Part shown: piece by piece, positions 34,351 through 42,988 of the stretch
Layout of the letters: every line of letters starts with the position of its first letter
Numbering within the stretch: the first letter of the stretch is position 1
Assembly: GCA_034925865.1 (NCBI GenBank)
Contig: JAYFRN010000009.1
Location: 1-64,000, forward strand
Source: Oscillospiraceae bacterium
Lineage (GTDB): Bacteria > Bacillota > Clostridia > Oscillospirales > SIG627
Length of the DNA: 64,000 nucleotides
Reading direction: 5' to 3'
Notes under the pieces: generated by a model
What the model was told of the DNA's origin: nothing
The model's input: the letters and a program-made list of their open reading frames with translations, nothing else
The model's database searches: none
Program-made: the position numbers and the translations under genes

Positions 34351-34425
34351 GCTGGTGTAGCACAGTGGTAGTGCAGCTGATTCGTAATCAGCAGGTCGTG
34401 AGTTCAATCCTCACCACCAGCTCCA
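34351..34425 (+). tRNA. tRNA-Thr (anticodon CGT)
   Basis: 75 nucleotides including the encoded CCA. The acceptor GCTGGTG pairs with CACCAGC, the anticodon stem CTGA/TCAG region holds loop TTCGTAA (anticodon CGT, codon ACG), and the T-arm has GTTCAATCC. A terminator follows. Confidence 0.96.
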
Positions 34426-34433
34426 GACGAAGT

Positions 34434-34458
34434 CCTCCTGAATCCGGAGGCTTTTTTT
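34434..34458 (+). terminator. Terminator of tRNA-Thr
   Basis: CCTCC and GGAGG pair around TGAATCC, and seven T follow the C. Confidence 0.8.
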
Positions 34459-34621
34459 GTTTCGCTAAATGATCAAACTTGCTTTCAAGGCAAAACATGC
34501 TGGAATTCGCAACGGTTTCCGTATCGCCTATCGCATATCGAATATCGACTGAATGATTATATCAAATATACATAAAGAAAGCAAGCATTCACATGTCGAT
34601 ATAAATAATTTTCTGAAGCAA

Positions 34622-34649
34622 AAAAGGCGGATCACTAGATCCGCCTTTT
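34622..34649 (-). terminator. Terminator of the Gfo/Idh/MocA gene
   Basis: AAAAGGCGGATC and GATCCGCCTTTT pair around ACTA directly after the stop codon on the minus strand. Confidence 0.88.
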
Positions 34650-34663
34650 ATTATCATTGAATT

Positions 34664-35734
34664 TTATTGTCTGTAGAACAACGGTATATCCATCCAAACT
34701 CCGCCCTTCATAGCCGCTTCGTGCGCGATAAGTCCCGGAAGCGTCATATCGAGAGCCTTGACAACATCGATAGCGGGCTTTCTGTCATATAGAATATCAT
34801 CGATAAATGTCGAGATAAGGTAATATTCGCATGTACCGTGACCGCCGGCTCTGAGTTGTTCTGAGGCATTCGGATCACTCGCGAGGCAGTTGTAGTCCAC
34901 GCCGCCCTCATCGATACCCTCGAAATATCTGCGGGCACGAGTGGAAGTATAGCTGTCCGTTTCGATGAAGCCCTTGCTTCCATAGACGGCGTATCCGCAG
35001 AGCGCGGGCTGACGCGGAGAAACGCTGCTTCTTAATAGGCGGATAGTCGCGCCCTTTGAAGTTTCAAAAAGTGCGCATTGCATATCTATAGCTCCGGGGC
35101 CGACATTTTCTATTATATTTACGCCTGTTCCGGAGGCTGTGCCGCGGACGATATAATCGTCGAGCCAGAAAAGAATCGGACCCAGACTGTGTGAACAATA
35201 ATGAAGCGGAGCGCGCTGTGTTCTCCAAAGGTTATTACCGGATTTGTCAATTACTCTGTCCCTGATTTCATGGACATATTCGCCCTCGGCATAATGAATA
35301 TGACCGAGATATCCTTTGTTGATGAAATCCTTCCACTCAAGAACGAAATGCATGTAATTGCAATTTTCGGCAAGCATATATTTGGCTTTTGAACGCTTTA
35401 CGGCGTTGTATATGTTTTCACAGCCCTTAACTGTGTTTGCGGCGGTGACCTCGCAGAGAACGTTTATGTTCATGTCGAGCGCTTTTATGACCTGCTCCTC
35501 ATGATAAGGAATCGGAGTGCCGAGGATTACGAGATCAAGACCCGAATTGATGAATTCGTCATAATTTGTAAATAACTGCTTATCTGTAAGATTGAAATGC
35601 GGTGCGTTTTCGGCAAGCTTTTGCTCATCAAAATCGCAAAGAGCCGTTATTTCGGTTCTCGGGTTGTTTTCGATGACATAGCCGTATGCGGTGCCTCTGC
35701 CGATACCGACCATGCCGACGCGAAGCTTATCCAT
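34664..35734 (-). CDS. Gfo/Idh/MocA family oxidoreductase
   Basis: A 356-residue NAD(P)-dependent dehydrogenase. The N-terminal Rossmann fold has the dinucleotide motif VGMVGIGRGTAYG and the acidic CDFDEQKL after beta2. The pocket region has the EKP-like motif as CEVTAAN (Glu kept, Lys-Pro replaced by Val-Thr), and the catalytic part reads YCSHSLGPILFWL. Loss of the usual Lys of the EKP motif suggests altered chemistry or cofactor use, although divergent members with such changes are known. The substrate is probably a sugar or cyclitol derivative. It has its own promoter at 35831-35859 and terminator. AGAGGT precedes the ATG. Confidence 0.87.
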   Translation of the reverse strand: MDKLRVGMVGIGRGTAYGYVIENNPRTEITALCDFDEQKLAENAPHFNLTDKQLFTNYDEFINSGLDLVILGTPIPYHEEQVIKALDMNINVLCEVTAANTVKGCENIYNAVKRSKAKYMLAENCNYMHFVLEWKDFINKGYLGHIHYAEGEYVHEIRDRVIDKSGNNLWRTQRAPLHYCSHSLGPILFWLDDYIVRGTASGTGVNIIENVGPGAIDMQCALFETSKGATIRLLRSSVSPRQPALCGYAVYGSKGFIETDSYTSTRARRYFEGIDEGGVDYNCLASDPNASEQLRAGGHGTCEYYLISTFIDDILYDRKPAIDVVKALDMTLPGLIAHEAAMKGGVWMDIPLFYRQ

Positions 35735-35830
35735 ATTGTAATACCTCTTTTGAATATAAATAATTTTAATTTTCAGAAATTGCGAGCATATCGTCTCGGA
35801 TGGCCTTTAAGACAATATTCTCTATGAGAT

Positions 35831-35859
35831 AGAATAGCAATTTTCAACACGTTTGTCAA
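35831..35859 (-). promoter_or_regulatory. Sigma-A promoter of the Gfo/Idh/MocA gene
   Basis: On the minus strand a perfect TTGACA and TATTCT are 17 bases apart, about 90 bases before the ATG. The rest of the 318-base gap to the YitT gene shows no gene. Confidence 0.75.
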
Positions 35860-36052
35860 CAGAAATAAAAAATAAATTTACTCTTTGCTTACCGACATGC
35901 CGTTTGATAATACTTTGATATCACACAGCCTTTTGCCTGCGCTCAGTTACGCCTTATTTTCACAGCCGGTATGTAAATCGGGAAGAATTTATGATATAAT
36001 CATGTCATATTGACTATAATGTTTATGCGTAATTCGGTTAAGGAGCCCTTTC

Positions 36053-36916
36053 ATGAAAATACTGTCCAAATTCAAACTGAACCTAAAGGAATTTGCCCTT
36101 TTAAATCTCGGTATTCTGCTGATATCGGCAGGAGTTTATTTTTTCAGCTTTCCGAACAAATTTGTCGACGGCGGAGTTTCGGGACTTGCGATAATTCTCG
36201 GCAACATTCAGAATGTCGTGTCTACGGCGACAATAATCGTTATTATAAACACTCTTTTGCTTATCGCCGCATTCATCATCCTGGGCAGGGATTTTGGTTT
36301 TAAAACAATATACGCCAGCTTCATGTACTCGGCAGTAACATGGGTGTTTGAAAAACTGGTTCCGCTCAAGGCTCCTCTGACGGGCGAGACATTTATGGAG
36401 CTGTTGTTTTCCATAGGGCTTCCCGCAATCGGATCGGCTATATTGTTTTACCTTAACGCATCAAGCGGCGGAACTGATATCATTGCCCTTATATTAAAAA
36501 AATACTCTTCCCTGAACACGGGAACAGCATTGCTCGCTTCAGACGCGCTGATCGCTTTTTCGTCTCTGTACTTTTTCGGAATACGCACAGGAATGTTTTC
36601 GGTGCTTGGGCTTTTCATGAAATCCTTCATAGTAAACAATGTTGTCGAAAGCTTGAATATGTGTAAATATTTTACAATTGTCACTGAAAAAGAAGAAGAA
36701 ATTCGTAATTACATTATTCATGAACTTGAACGCGGCGCAACCTGCGTCGACGCGGTTGGAGCCTTTACGGGGTCAAAAAAGAAAATGATTATGACAGCCT
36801 GCAAACGATCAGAAGCTGTCATGCTTAAACGAATGATAAAAAAAGCCGATCCGGACGCGTTTATGTTCATCACCAACACGAGTGAAATAATCGGAAACGG
36901 ATTTTTAGGTGTATGA
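36053..36916 (+). CDS. YitT family membrane protein
   Basis: A 287-residue protein with six hydrophobic segments in its first 200 residues, including ALLNLGILLISAGVYFFSFPNKFVDGGVSGLA and GLPAIGSAILFYLNASSGGTDIIA, which are typical of the YitT family. A C-terminal DUF2179 cytosolic domain follows (about 205-287) with ELERGATCVDAVGAFTGSKKKMIM and DPDAFMFITNTSEIIGNGF. Function is unknown; some members affect growth or transport. AAGGAG lies 8 bases before the ATG. Confidence 0.92.
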   Translation: MKILSKFKLNLKEFALLNLGILLISAGVYFFSFPNKFVDGGVSGLAIILGNIQNVVSTATIIVIINTLLLIAAFIILGRDFGFKTIYASFMYSAVTWVFEKLVPLKAPLTGETFMELLFSIGLPAIGSAILFYLNASSGGTDIIALILKKYSSLNTGTALLASDALIAFSSLYFFGIRTGMFSVLGLFMKSFIVNNVVESLNMCKYFTIVTEKEEEIRNYIIHELERGATCVDAVGAFTGSKKKMIMTACKRSEAVMLKRMIKKADPDAFMFITNTSEIIGNGFLGV

Positions 36917-36948
36917 GACAATGACGCTTTAATCTACGCAGAAATTAT

Positions 36949-36984
36949 AACAAACGTCGACCATATGGCCGGCGTTTGTTTTCC
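36949..36984 (+). terminator. Terminator of the YitT gene
   Basis: AACAAACG-T-CG-A-CCAT pairs with ATGG-C-CG-G-CGTTTGTT, and TTTT follows. A 71-codon open frame begins inside this hairpin and is rejected for that reason. I see no gene from here to 37262. Confidence 0.8.
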
Positions 36985-37262
36985 ATATGCTGCTTGTGTC
37001 GGTTATACGACTTATGCTATGTCATATTCGAAATCATATTTTAATTTTACCGCAATGCTTTGGATACTTGCAGTAATATTCACAGCTTTTGCGAATATAA
37101 TTAAATATAAGTATTTTATTACGAAATATCCGCATTATGTGCGGCATCACAATACATATTTATACTTTATGCTGTCGTGAATGAGATCGCTTTGATATCC
37201 CAGATGGGCCGCGGCTCTTTGAAAAATAATTGTAACAAAATTCTGACGCCTGGAGAAATAAT

Positions 37263-37736
37263 ATGAAGAACAAAACAAAACGCTCTTTGACCGGTTCCGG
37301 CAATGTTTTTTTAAGCGCGATTTCATCGGCGTTCGCCGGATTCATCCTTGCGCTTTGCGTTATGCTGCCTGCCGCCGCCGTAATATCAAAATCCGAAAAG
37401 CCCGAAACCTTTTACAGTATAGCGGCTATAGCCTGTCTCGCCCTCGGTGCGGTATTCGCGGGCGCCCGCTTCACATCCAAAACCGGAAAAGCTCCCGGAG
37501 CCGCCATGCTTTGCGGAGCGGTGTTCGCATTGATTACCCTTGCTTTTTCCTTAAGCGCCGGAGCGGGGGGAAATTTAGATTTAATGAGCATCGTAAAGCT
37601 TGCAATATGTCTTGTCTTTTCTGCGATCGGCAGTTATATCAATACAAGGCTGTCCAAGGGACGCGGCATAAAGAGCATAAAGAAGACGATATCGAATCCA
37701 TCCTTCCGCCGTGCATTCGCAAAATCAAAGAAATAA
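37263..37736 (+). CDS. TIGR04086-like membrane protein
   Basis: A 157-residue protein with four predicted membrane helices (about residues 18-42, 50-68, 77-99, 105-127), rich in Ala and Gly, with a basic C terminus (IKSIKKTISNPSFRRAFAKSKK). Layout and context match the TIGR04086 family, small membrane proteins of Clostridia that are often found beside the SCIFF peptide gene, as here (200 bases upstream of scfA). Its role is unknown. GGAG lies 7 bases before the ATG. Confidence 0.75.
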   Translation: MKNKTKRSLTGSGNVFLSAISSAFAGFILALCVMLPAAAVISKSEKPETFYSIAAIACLALGAVFAGARFTSKTGKAPGAAMLCGAVFALITLAFSLSAGAGGNLDLMSIVKLAICLVFSAIGSYINTRLSKGRGIKSIKKTISNPSFRRAFAKSKK

Positions 37737-37871
37737 CAGGCGGATAATTTTAAACACATGACAGGATAAAATACCAGAACCTTCGCCGTATGATTTGCCG
37801 GCGGAGGTTTTCGCCTGCAATCTTTTAATAATAAAACGCTTTCATTGTAAGAAAATATTCAAAATAAAGTG

Positions 37872-37900
37872 TTGATTTTGTATCCGGCGTATGTTATAAT
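37872..37900 (+). promoter_or_regulatory. Sigma-A promoter of scfA
   Basis: TTGATT and TATAAT are 17 bases apart, about 36 bases before the scfA start codon. Confidence 0.75.
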
Positions 37901-37936
37901 CACTTTGTTTAAAATTATGGCGAAAGGCGATTCATC

Positions 37937-38083
37937 ATGAAAAACATTAAAACAATAAATACGAAGAAATCAATTACACAAATTAAAAAGTCCGGATGCG
38001 GCGAATGCCAGGCCTCCTGCCAATCCGCGTGCAAAACATCATGCACGGTTGCTAATCAGAAATGCGAAAGGGTCTCAAAGTAA
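37937..38083 (+). CDS. scfA: SCIFF ribosomal peptide precursor (six cysteines in forty-five residues)
   Basis: A 48-residue peptide, too short for many gene finders. The leader MKNIKTINTKKSITQIKKSG is followed by a core with six cysteines at positions 21, 24, 28, 32, 36 and 43. The motif CQSACKTSCTVANQKCE is almost invariant in SCIFF peptides of Clostridia. The radical SAM enzyme ScfB makes a Cys-to-Thr thioether (Cys32 to Thr37 in the studied Clostridium peptide; both residues are present here at the same numbers). The biological role of the product is not settled. A sigma-A promoter is upstream and an intrinsic terminator downstream, so the peptide can be made in excess of its enzyme. Confidence 0.95.
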   Translation: MKNIKTINTKKSITQIKKSGCGECQASCQSACKTSCTVANQKCERVSK

Positions 38084-38126
38084 TATAATTCTTTGAGGCT
38101 CTGCTGTGCATACTTTTTAACGCGGA

Positions 38127-38165
38127 AGGGGGTAATGAGGAATTTTTCATTACCCTCTTTATTTT
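38127..38165 (+). terminator. Terminator between scfA and scfB
   Basis: GGGTAATG and CATTACCC pair around AGGAATTTTT, with the run CTCTTTATTTTT after them. Read-through would give lower expression of scfB. Confidence 0.8.
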
Positions 38166-38184
38166 TAAATTTTTATTTGCGATG

Positions 38185-38340
38185 AGTATTATTAAAATTA
38201 TTGTCTGAATTATAAGAGAAGCTCTATATCATAGCCTTTCTCTTAATAAAGCGGTATAATTTACGCATCAATAAACAGCAGTTTTTTATATGAGACTTTT
38301 TCTCACGAGAACTAATTGTCTAATTTACTCGCAAATAAGC
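38185..38340. repeat. Dispersed nested palindrome, copy G (degenerate, perhaps two)
   Basis: ATTATTAAAATTATTG, AAGAGAAGCTCTATATCATAGCC, TTTCTCTTAATAAAGCGGTA and a further TATATGAGACTTTTTCTCAC recall the repeat but with broken outer ends. It fills the scfA-scfB gap after the terminator. Confidence 0.45.
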
Positions 38341-38368
38341 ACATATTATAATTATTAAGGACTATAAA

Positions 38369-39808
38369 ATGCAATACGGTATGATTCATAAATTTGCTTC
38401 CGATGGTTATTATCTTGTCCTCGATGTAAATTCCAACACTCTACATTCGGTAACAAAACCGATTTACGATATACTTGATTTTATTGCCCCACCGTTTTCC
38501 GAAAATATTCCGGAATCTCTGTACGGAGAAAAAGCTCTTTCATATTTAGACGAAGAGACGCTTTCCGAGTGCTGGGCGGAAATTCGCGAACTGTATGACG
38601 CCGGGATGCTGTATTCTGCCTTGCCGGAGCTTGACAGCGCCGCAATGAACTTTGATTCTATGCCGATAAAGTCAATGTGCCTGCATATAGCGCATGACTG
38701 CAACATGAGATGCCGCTATTGCTTTGCTGAAACAGGCAGCTTTCACAGCGAACGCTCTATGATGAGCTATGAAACCGGAAAAGCGGCTCTTGATTTTTTA
38801 TATAAAGCATCCGGTAAAATACGCAATCTCGAGGTCGATTTTTTTGGCGGTGAACCGCTCATGAACTTCGACGTTGTGAAAAGCCTCGTCACTTATGCCC
38901 GTGAGCGTGAGAAAACGCTTGACAAGCATATAAGATTCACGATAACCACGAACGGCTCGCTGCTTGACGATGAGTCGATCGCGTTTATAAATGAAAATAC
39001 GGATAATGCAGTGCTTTCCTGTGACGGGCGACGTGAAATACACGACTTCATGCGCCCCGCAGAAGACGGAAGCGGCACATACGACACAATCATGCCAGCT
39101 TTTAAAAAGCTTGTCGCCGAACGCGGCGAAAAAAGCTATTACATACGCGGGACATACACACGTAAAAACCTCGATTTTTCGCGTGACGTGCTTGCTATGG
39201 CCGCCGAGGGCTTTGATCAGATCTCCGTTGAGCCGGTCGTACTTTCTCCGGAAAGCCCATATTCAATACGCGAGGAGGACCTTCCGCGGATACGCGCCGA
39301 ATACGACGTGCTTGCCGCGGAATTGATACGACGCAAGCAGAAAAAGGAAGGGATGTTCAACTTCTTCCACTTTATGGTCGACCTTGACGAAGGCCCGTGT
39401 ATATACAAACGCATAAAAGGCTGCGGAAGCGGGAGAGAATACATCTCGGTGACGCCGACGGGAGATATATATCCTTGTCACCAATTTGTCGGGAAAACCG
39501 AATTTATGATGGGAAATGTCTTTGAAGGAAGCATTGACCAGAAAATCAGAAAGCAATTCACACGTGCCGCCGTGCTGTCAATACCGAAATGCCGCGACTG
39601 CTGGGCCAAATTTTTCTGCGGCGGCGGGTGCGCGGCCAATAACTACAGCTTTAATTCCGATATTAATATTCCCTATTCGATCGGCTGTGAAACCGAAAGG
39701 AAACGGCTTGAATGCGCATTGATGCTCAAAGCCGCGGAAAACGGGGAACCGCTTGAAGCGGAGTCGCCCGAAGCGAAATCGTTCGAAGCGAAGAAAGCTC
39801 AGCATTAA
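38369..39808 (+). CDS. scfB: SCIFF radical SAM maturase
   Basis: A 479-residue thioether-forming maturase. An N-terminal RRE-like region (1-95) probably binds the ScfA leader. The radical SAM cluster motif is Cys111-x3-Cys115-x2-Cys118 in HDCNMRCRYCFAETG, followed by FFGGEPLMNFD. A SPASM/twitch C terminus supplies ligands for two auxiliary clusters: CGSGREYISVTPTGDIYPCH and, later, CRDCWAKFFCGGGCAANNYSF ending with an IGC. The enzyme uses S-adenosylmethionine to link Cys sulfur to a Thr of ScfA. A Glu/Ala/Pro-rich tail (EAESPEAKSFEAKKAQH) at the end is unusual. AAGGA lies 7 bases before the ATG. Confidence 0.95.
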   Translation: MQYGMIHKFASDGYYLVLDVNSNTLHSVTKPIYDILDFIAPPFSENIPESLYGEKALSYLDEETLSECWAEIRELYDAGMLYSALPELDSAAMNFDSMPIKSMCLHIAHDCNMRCRYCFAETGSFHSERSMMSYETGKAALDFLYKASGKIRNLEVDFFGGEPLMNFDVVKSLVTYAREREKTLDKHIRFTITTNGSLLDDESIAFINENTDNAVLSCDGRREIHDFMRPAEDGSGTYDTIMPAFKKLVAERGEKSYYIRGTYTRKNLDFSRDVLAMAAEGFDQISVEPVVLSPESPYSIREEDLPRIRAEYDVLAAELIRRKQKKEGMFNFFHFMVDLDEGPCIYKRIKGCGSGREYISVTPTGDIYPCHQFVGKTEFMMGNVFEGSIDQKIRKQFTRAAVLSIPKCRDCWAKFFCGGGCAANNYSFNSDINIPYSIGCETERKRLECALMLKAAENGEPLEAESPEAKSFEAKKAQH

Positions 39809-39813
39809 TAATC

Positions 39814-41247
39814 ATGAAAAAGAATTCAATCAATCATATAATCGCATTAATACTGTGTCTGGCTTTGGTCTTTTCGTACCTTTGTTCATGTGATATCGGC
39901 AATAATATACGTGATAAATATGCCGGCGAAATGTGCAATCAGGGGAATAAATCCCTATTTTGTGATAATTACGGAGTGTTTTTTGCATCGACGCTTAAGC
40001 TGACAGGTGAAAACGCTCCGACAGCAACCATAATCAAAAGCAGCGACGGAAAGCTGTACGCCGCATATCCGCAATTTACCGCCGCGTCACTGACAGACAC
40101 GGTCAAATCAGAGATTGACGGCTTTATATCCAAAGTAAAGCTTCCGGAAAACGATCAGAAAAAGCTTGATTATACCGCAGAGGTTTTTTCGAACTATATC
40201 AATTTCACGTTCGCTTTAACTTCATCCTCAGCAAAAGATGACCGCGTATTCATGTTTTGCCTTGATACAAGTTCCGGAACGATTCCTTCTCTCAAAGCTC
40301 TTTTCAAATACGAGAAATTCGCCGAAACACTGTATCCTTACATTAAAAGCCAGATATCCGGGAACAGTGCGTTTTCAGGTCTCTATGACAGTGAAAAGCT
40401 CGCTTCATTCTGCGAAACTAAATCCGAAATAAAGTATTTTCACCGCACTGCCGCCGGAGCCACCTTGTTTTTCGATGATTCTACATTTGCCGGCGAAGGC
40501 AAAACATTAAAGCTTTTCATATCAAACAGCGTTCTTGACACCGCAGGCAAACCCGGAGGAACAGATAATTACAACCCTGTTGTTGACAACAACGAAAAAG
40601 TGATTGCTCTTAGCTTTGACGACGGTCCCAATCCGCTTCAAACACCCAGACTTCTTGATATGATTGAGAGATACGGCATAAAAGTTACCTTTTTCCAAAT
40701 AGGTGAACAGATAGGTTCAAAGGATGGCAAAGTATTTCCAGAATCAAAAAAGATTTTGGAACGTCAGATTTCACTTGGCTGTGAAATAGGTAATCACTCA
40801 TATACTCACGCGAATTTTAACAATATCACGGATGCGGAAGCAAAAAAAGAGCTTGAGCTGACAAGCTCTTTGATTACCAGCGCATGCGGAGAATATCCGA
40901 TTCTCTTTCGTCCGCCAGGAGGAAACATAAAAAACAAAAAGTCTCTCTGCACGGAGCTTGGATATTTCATTATCAACTGGGCCGTAGATACAGAAGACTG
41001 GAAGCTTAAAAAGCTTGCGACCGAAGAAGCCACGGCACAAATACTTCAGACCGTCAAATCAAACGCGAAATCCGGAAGAATAATACTCATGCACGACCTC
41101 TATAAAAACTCGGTAGACGCAGCGGAGCATGTGATAGAATACCTTCTTTCGGAGGGCTATCGCTTTGTAACAATAAGCGAACTATGCGATCTCAGAAACA
41201 AAACACCGGACGGTCAGGTAATATTTAACCGATCAAGTCTGGCATAA
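39814..41247 (+). CDS. Polysaccharide deacetylase lipoprotein (NodB domain)
   Basis: A 477-residue lipoprotein (lipobox YLCSC, Cys about residue 26). Residues 40-240 form a sensor-like alpha/beta domain like those placed before NodB in PdaC-type enzymes. The NodB domain (about 260-465) has all five motifs: SFDDGPNP, GNHSYTHANF, RPPGG, WAVDTEDW and ILMHDL. Such enzymes remove acetyl groups from peptidoglycan or chitin-like sugars at the cell surface. It begins 5 bases after the scfB stop without a clear ribosome site, so it may be translated by coupling. Confidence 0.9.
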   Translation: MKKNSINHIIALILCLALVFSYLCSCDIGNNIRDKYAGEMCNQGNKSLFCDNYGVFFASTLKLTGENAPTATIIKSSDGKLYAAYPQFTAASLTDTVKSEIDGFISKVKLPENDQKKLDYTAEVFSNYINFTFALTSSSAKDDRVFMFCLDTSSGTIPSLKALFKYEKFAETLYPYIKSQISGNSAFSGLYDSEKLASFCETKSEIKYFHRTAAGATLFFDDSTFAGEGKTLKLFISNSVLDTAGKPGGTDNYNPVVDNNEKVIALSFDDGPNPLQTPRLLDMIERYGIKVTFFQIGEQIGSKDGKVFPESKKILERQISLGCEIGNHSYTHANFNNITDAEAKKELELTSSLITSACGEYPILFRPPGGNIKNKKSLCTELGYFIINWAVDTEDWKLKKLATEEATAQILQTVKSNAKSGRIILMHDLYKNSVDAAEHVIEYLLSEGYRFVTISELCDLRNKTPDGQVIFNRSSLA

Positions 41248-41269
41248 AATAATTCAGGAGTACCATCAG

Positions 41270-42943
41270 ATGGAAATGATGTATAAACGTTTTTTGGAAA
41301 CCGAAAAAACCGGCCCCAACGGAGAGCTGATCGATTTTAAATGGAAAAAGCTCGAAAGCTTTAATTTTGCTTATGACGTTGTGGATGTCATAGCAAAGGA
41401 AACACCGGATAAACGCGCCCTGCTGTGGGTAAATGACAAAGGCGAAAAACGCAATATAACGTTTTCGGAGCTTTCCGAAAAAAGTGATGCGCTTGCCGCG
41501 TTTCTTATGTCTAAGGGCATTAAAAAGGGCGATAAAATCATGCTCGTTATGAAGCGTCACTATGAATACTGGTATTCATACCTGGCTCTTCATAAAATAG
41601 GAGCGGTGGGCATACCGGCCACGAGTCAGCTTTTAGCAAAGGATTATATATATCGCTTTGAGCTCGCGGATGTTGCCGGAATTATCGCGACAGGCGACGG
41701 CCAGGTCGCCGAATATATCGACGAAGCGGAAAGCCATTATCATCCGATATTAAAAATATTGAACAAGACAAAGCGAACCGGCTGGTACAATTTTCAGTCA
41801 GCGATCGATTCCGCGCCAAAATTCATAAAACCTGCTCCGGACGAGCTTCCGAAGCCCGATGATACGATGCTTTTGTATTTCACCTCGGGTACCACCGGAA
41901 TGCCGAAAATGGTAATGCACGATTTTATGTATCCGCTCGGTCTTACTCCGATGGCGCTTTACTGGCATAAGGTTGTTCCGGGCGGCCTTCATATCACGGT
42001 CGCCGAAACCGGCTGGGCAAAAGCGGCATGGGGAAAAATGTACGGCGCATGGATGGCCGACTGTGCGTTTTTCGTATATGACCATGACAGATTCCACGCT
42101 GCCGATCTATTGGATGTCATAACAAAATATAAAGTCACGACTTTTTGCGCTCCTCCCACGATTTATAGATTCATGATTCAGGAAGATCTCACAAAATACG
42201 ATTTCTCGCATCTTACTCACGCGTCAATAGCGGGTGAAGCGCTGAATCCTGAGGTTTTCAATCGTTTTTATAAAGCCACAGGTCTTAAACCTATGGAAGG
42301 CTATGGCCAGACAGAGCTTGTGCTCGTTGCGTCCACGCTTTTCTACATGGAGCCTAAGCCCGGATCAATGGGTAAAGCAGTTCCGTATCTTCCGCTTGAC
42401 ATTGTTGACGACGACGGCAACACAGTCGACAACGGCGTCAACGGCGAAATAGTCTTGAGATGCACTCCTTCTGATAAACAATACGGAATATTCAAGGGTT
42501 ATTATAAAGACGAAGAAATGACGAATTCCGTATGGCAAAACGGAATGTATCACACCGGCGATATCGCATGGCGCGATGAGGACGGTTATCTTTGGTTCGT
42601 CAGCCGCAAGGACGATGTCATAAAATCAAGCGGATACCGTATAGGTCCGTTTGAAGTTGAAAGCGTCCTTATGGAGCATCCCGCCGTTGTGGAATGCGCG
42701 GTCACCGGAGCTCCGGATCCGGTCAGAGGTCAGGTTGTGAAAGCGACTGTCGTTCTAGCCAAGGGATACGAACCCACGGAAGAATTGAAAAAGGATATTC
42801 AGAACTATGTCAAAACACACACCGCTCCATATAAATATCCCCGCATAGTTGACTTCGTAGACAGTCTTCCCAAAACTATCAGCAGCAAGATCCGCCGTGT
42901 AGAAATCCGTGAATCCGACAAAGCAAAATCATATTCAGACTGA
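41270..42943 (+). CDS. AMP-forming acyl-CoA synthetase
   Basis: A 557-residue ANL-superfamily enzyme. Motifs in order are the P-loop YFTSGTTGMPKMV (about residue 205), GYGQTE (about 345), the YHTGD Asp (about 424), the hinge SRKDDVIKSSGYRIGPFEVE, and the catalytic Lys in PKTISSKIRR, where Ser replaces the usual Gly before Lys. The sequence is closest to medium-chain acyl-CoA synthetases. It activates a carboxylic acid to acyl-CoA through an acyl-AMP. AGGAG lies 9 bases before the ATG, and the gene follows the deacetylase gene by 22 bases. Confidence 0.92.
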   Translation: MEMMYKRFLETEKTGPNGELIDFKWKKLESFNFAYDVVDVIAKETPDKRALLWVNDKGEKRNITFSELSEKSDALAAFLMSKGIKKGDKIMLVMKRHYEYWYSYLALHKIGAVGIPATSQLLAKDYIYRFELADVAGIIATGDGQVAEYIDEAESHYHPILKILNKTKRTGWYNFQSAIDSAPKFIKPAPDELPKPDDTMLLYFTSGTTGMPKMVMHDFMYPLGLTPMALYWHKVVPGGLHITVAETGWAKAAWGKMYGAWMADCAFFVYDHDRFHAADLLDVITKYKVTTFCAPPTIYRFMIQEDLTKYDFSHLTHASIAGEALNPEVFNRFYKATGLKPMEGYGQTELVLVASTLFYMEPKPGSMGKAVPYLPLDIVDDDGNTVDNGVNGEIVLRCTPSDKQYGIFKGYYKDEEMTNSVWQNGMYHTGDIAWRDEDGYLWFVSRKDDVIKSSGYRIGPFEVESVLMEHPAVVECAVTGAPDPVRGQVVKATVVLAKGYEPTEELKKDIQNYVKTHTAPYKYPRIVDFVDSLPKTISSKIRRVEIRESDKAKSYSD

Positions 42944-42988
42944 AATTTCAATAAAATCAAAATATTGTCATAACTTTTGGAGGAAAAA

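Noticed and set aside
36965..37180. 71-codon open frame after the YitT gene
   Set aside because: It starts inside the terminator stem and has no ribosome binding site.
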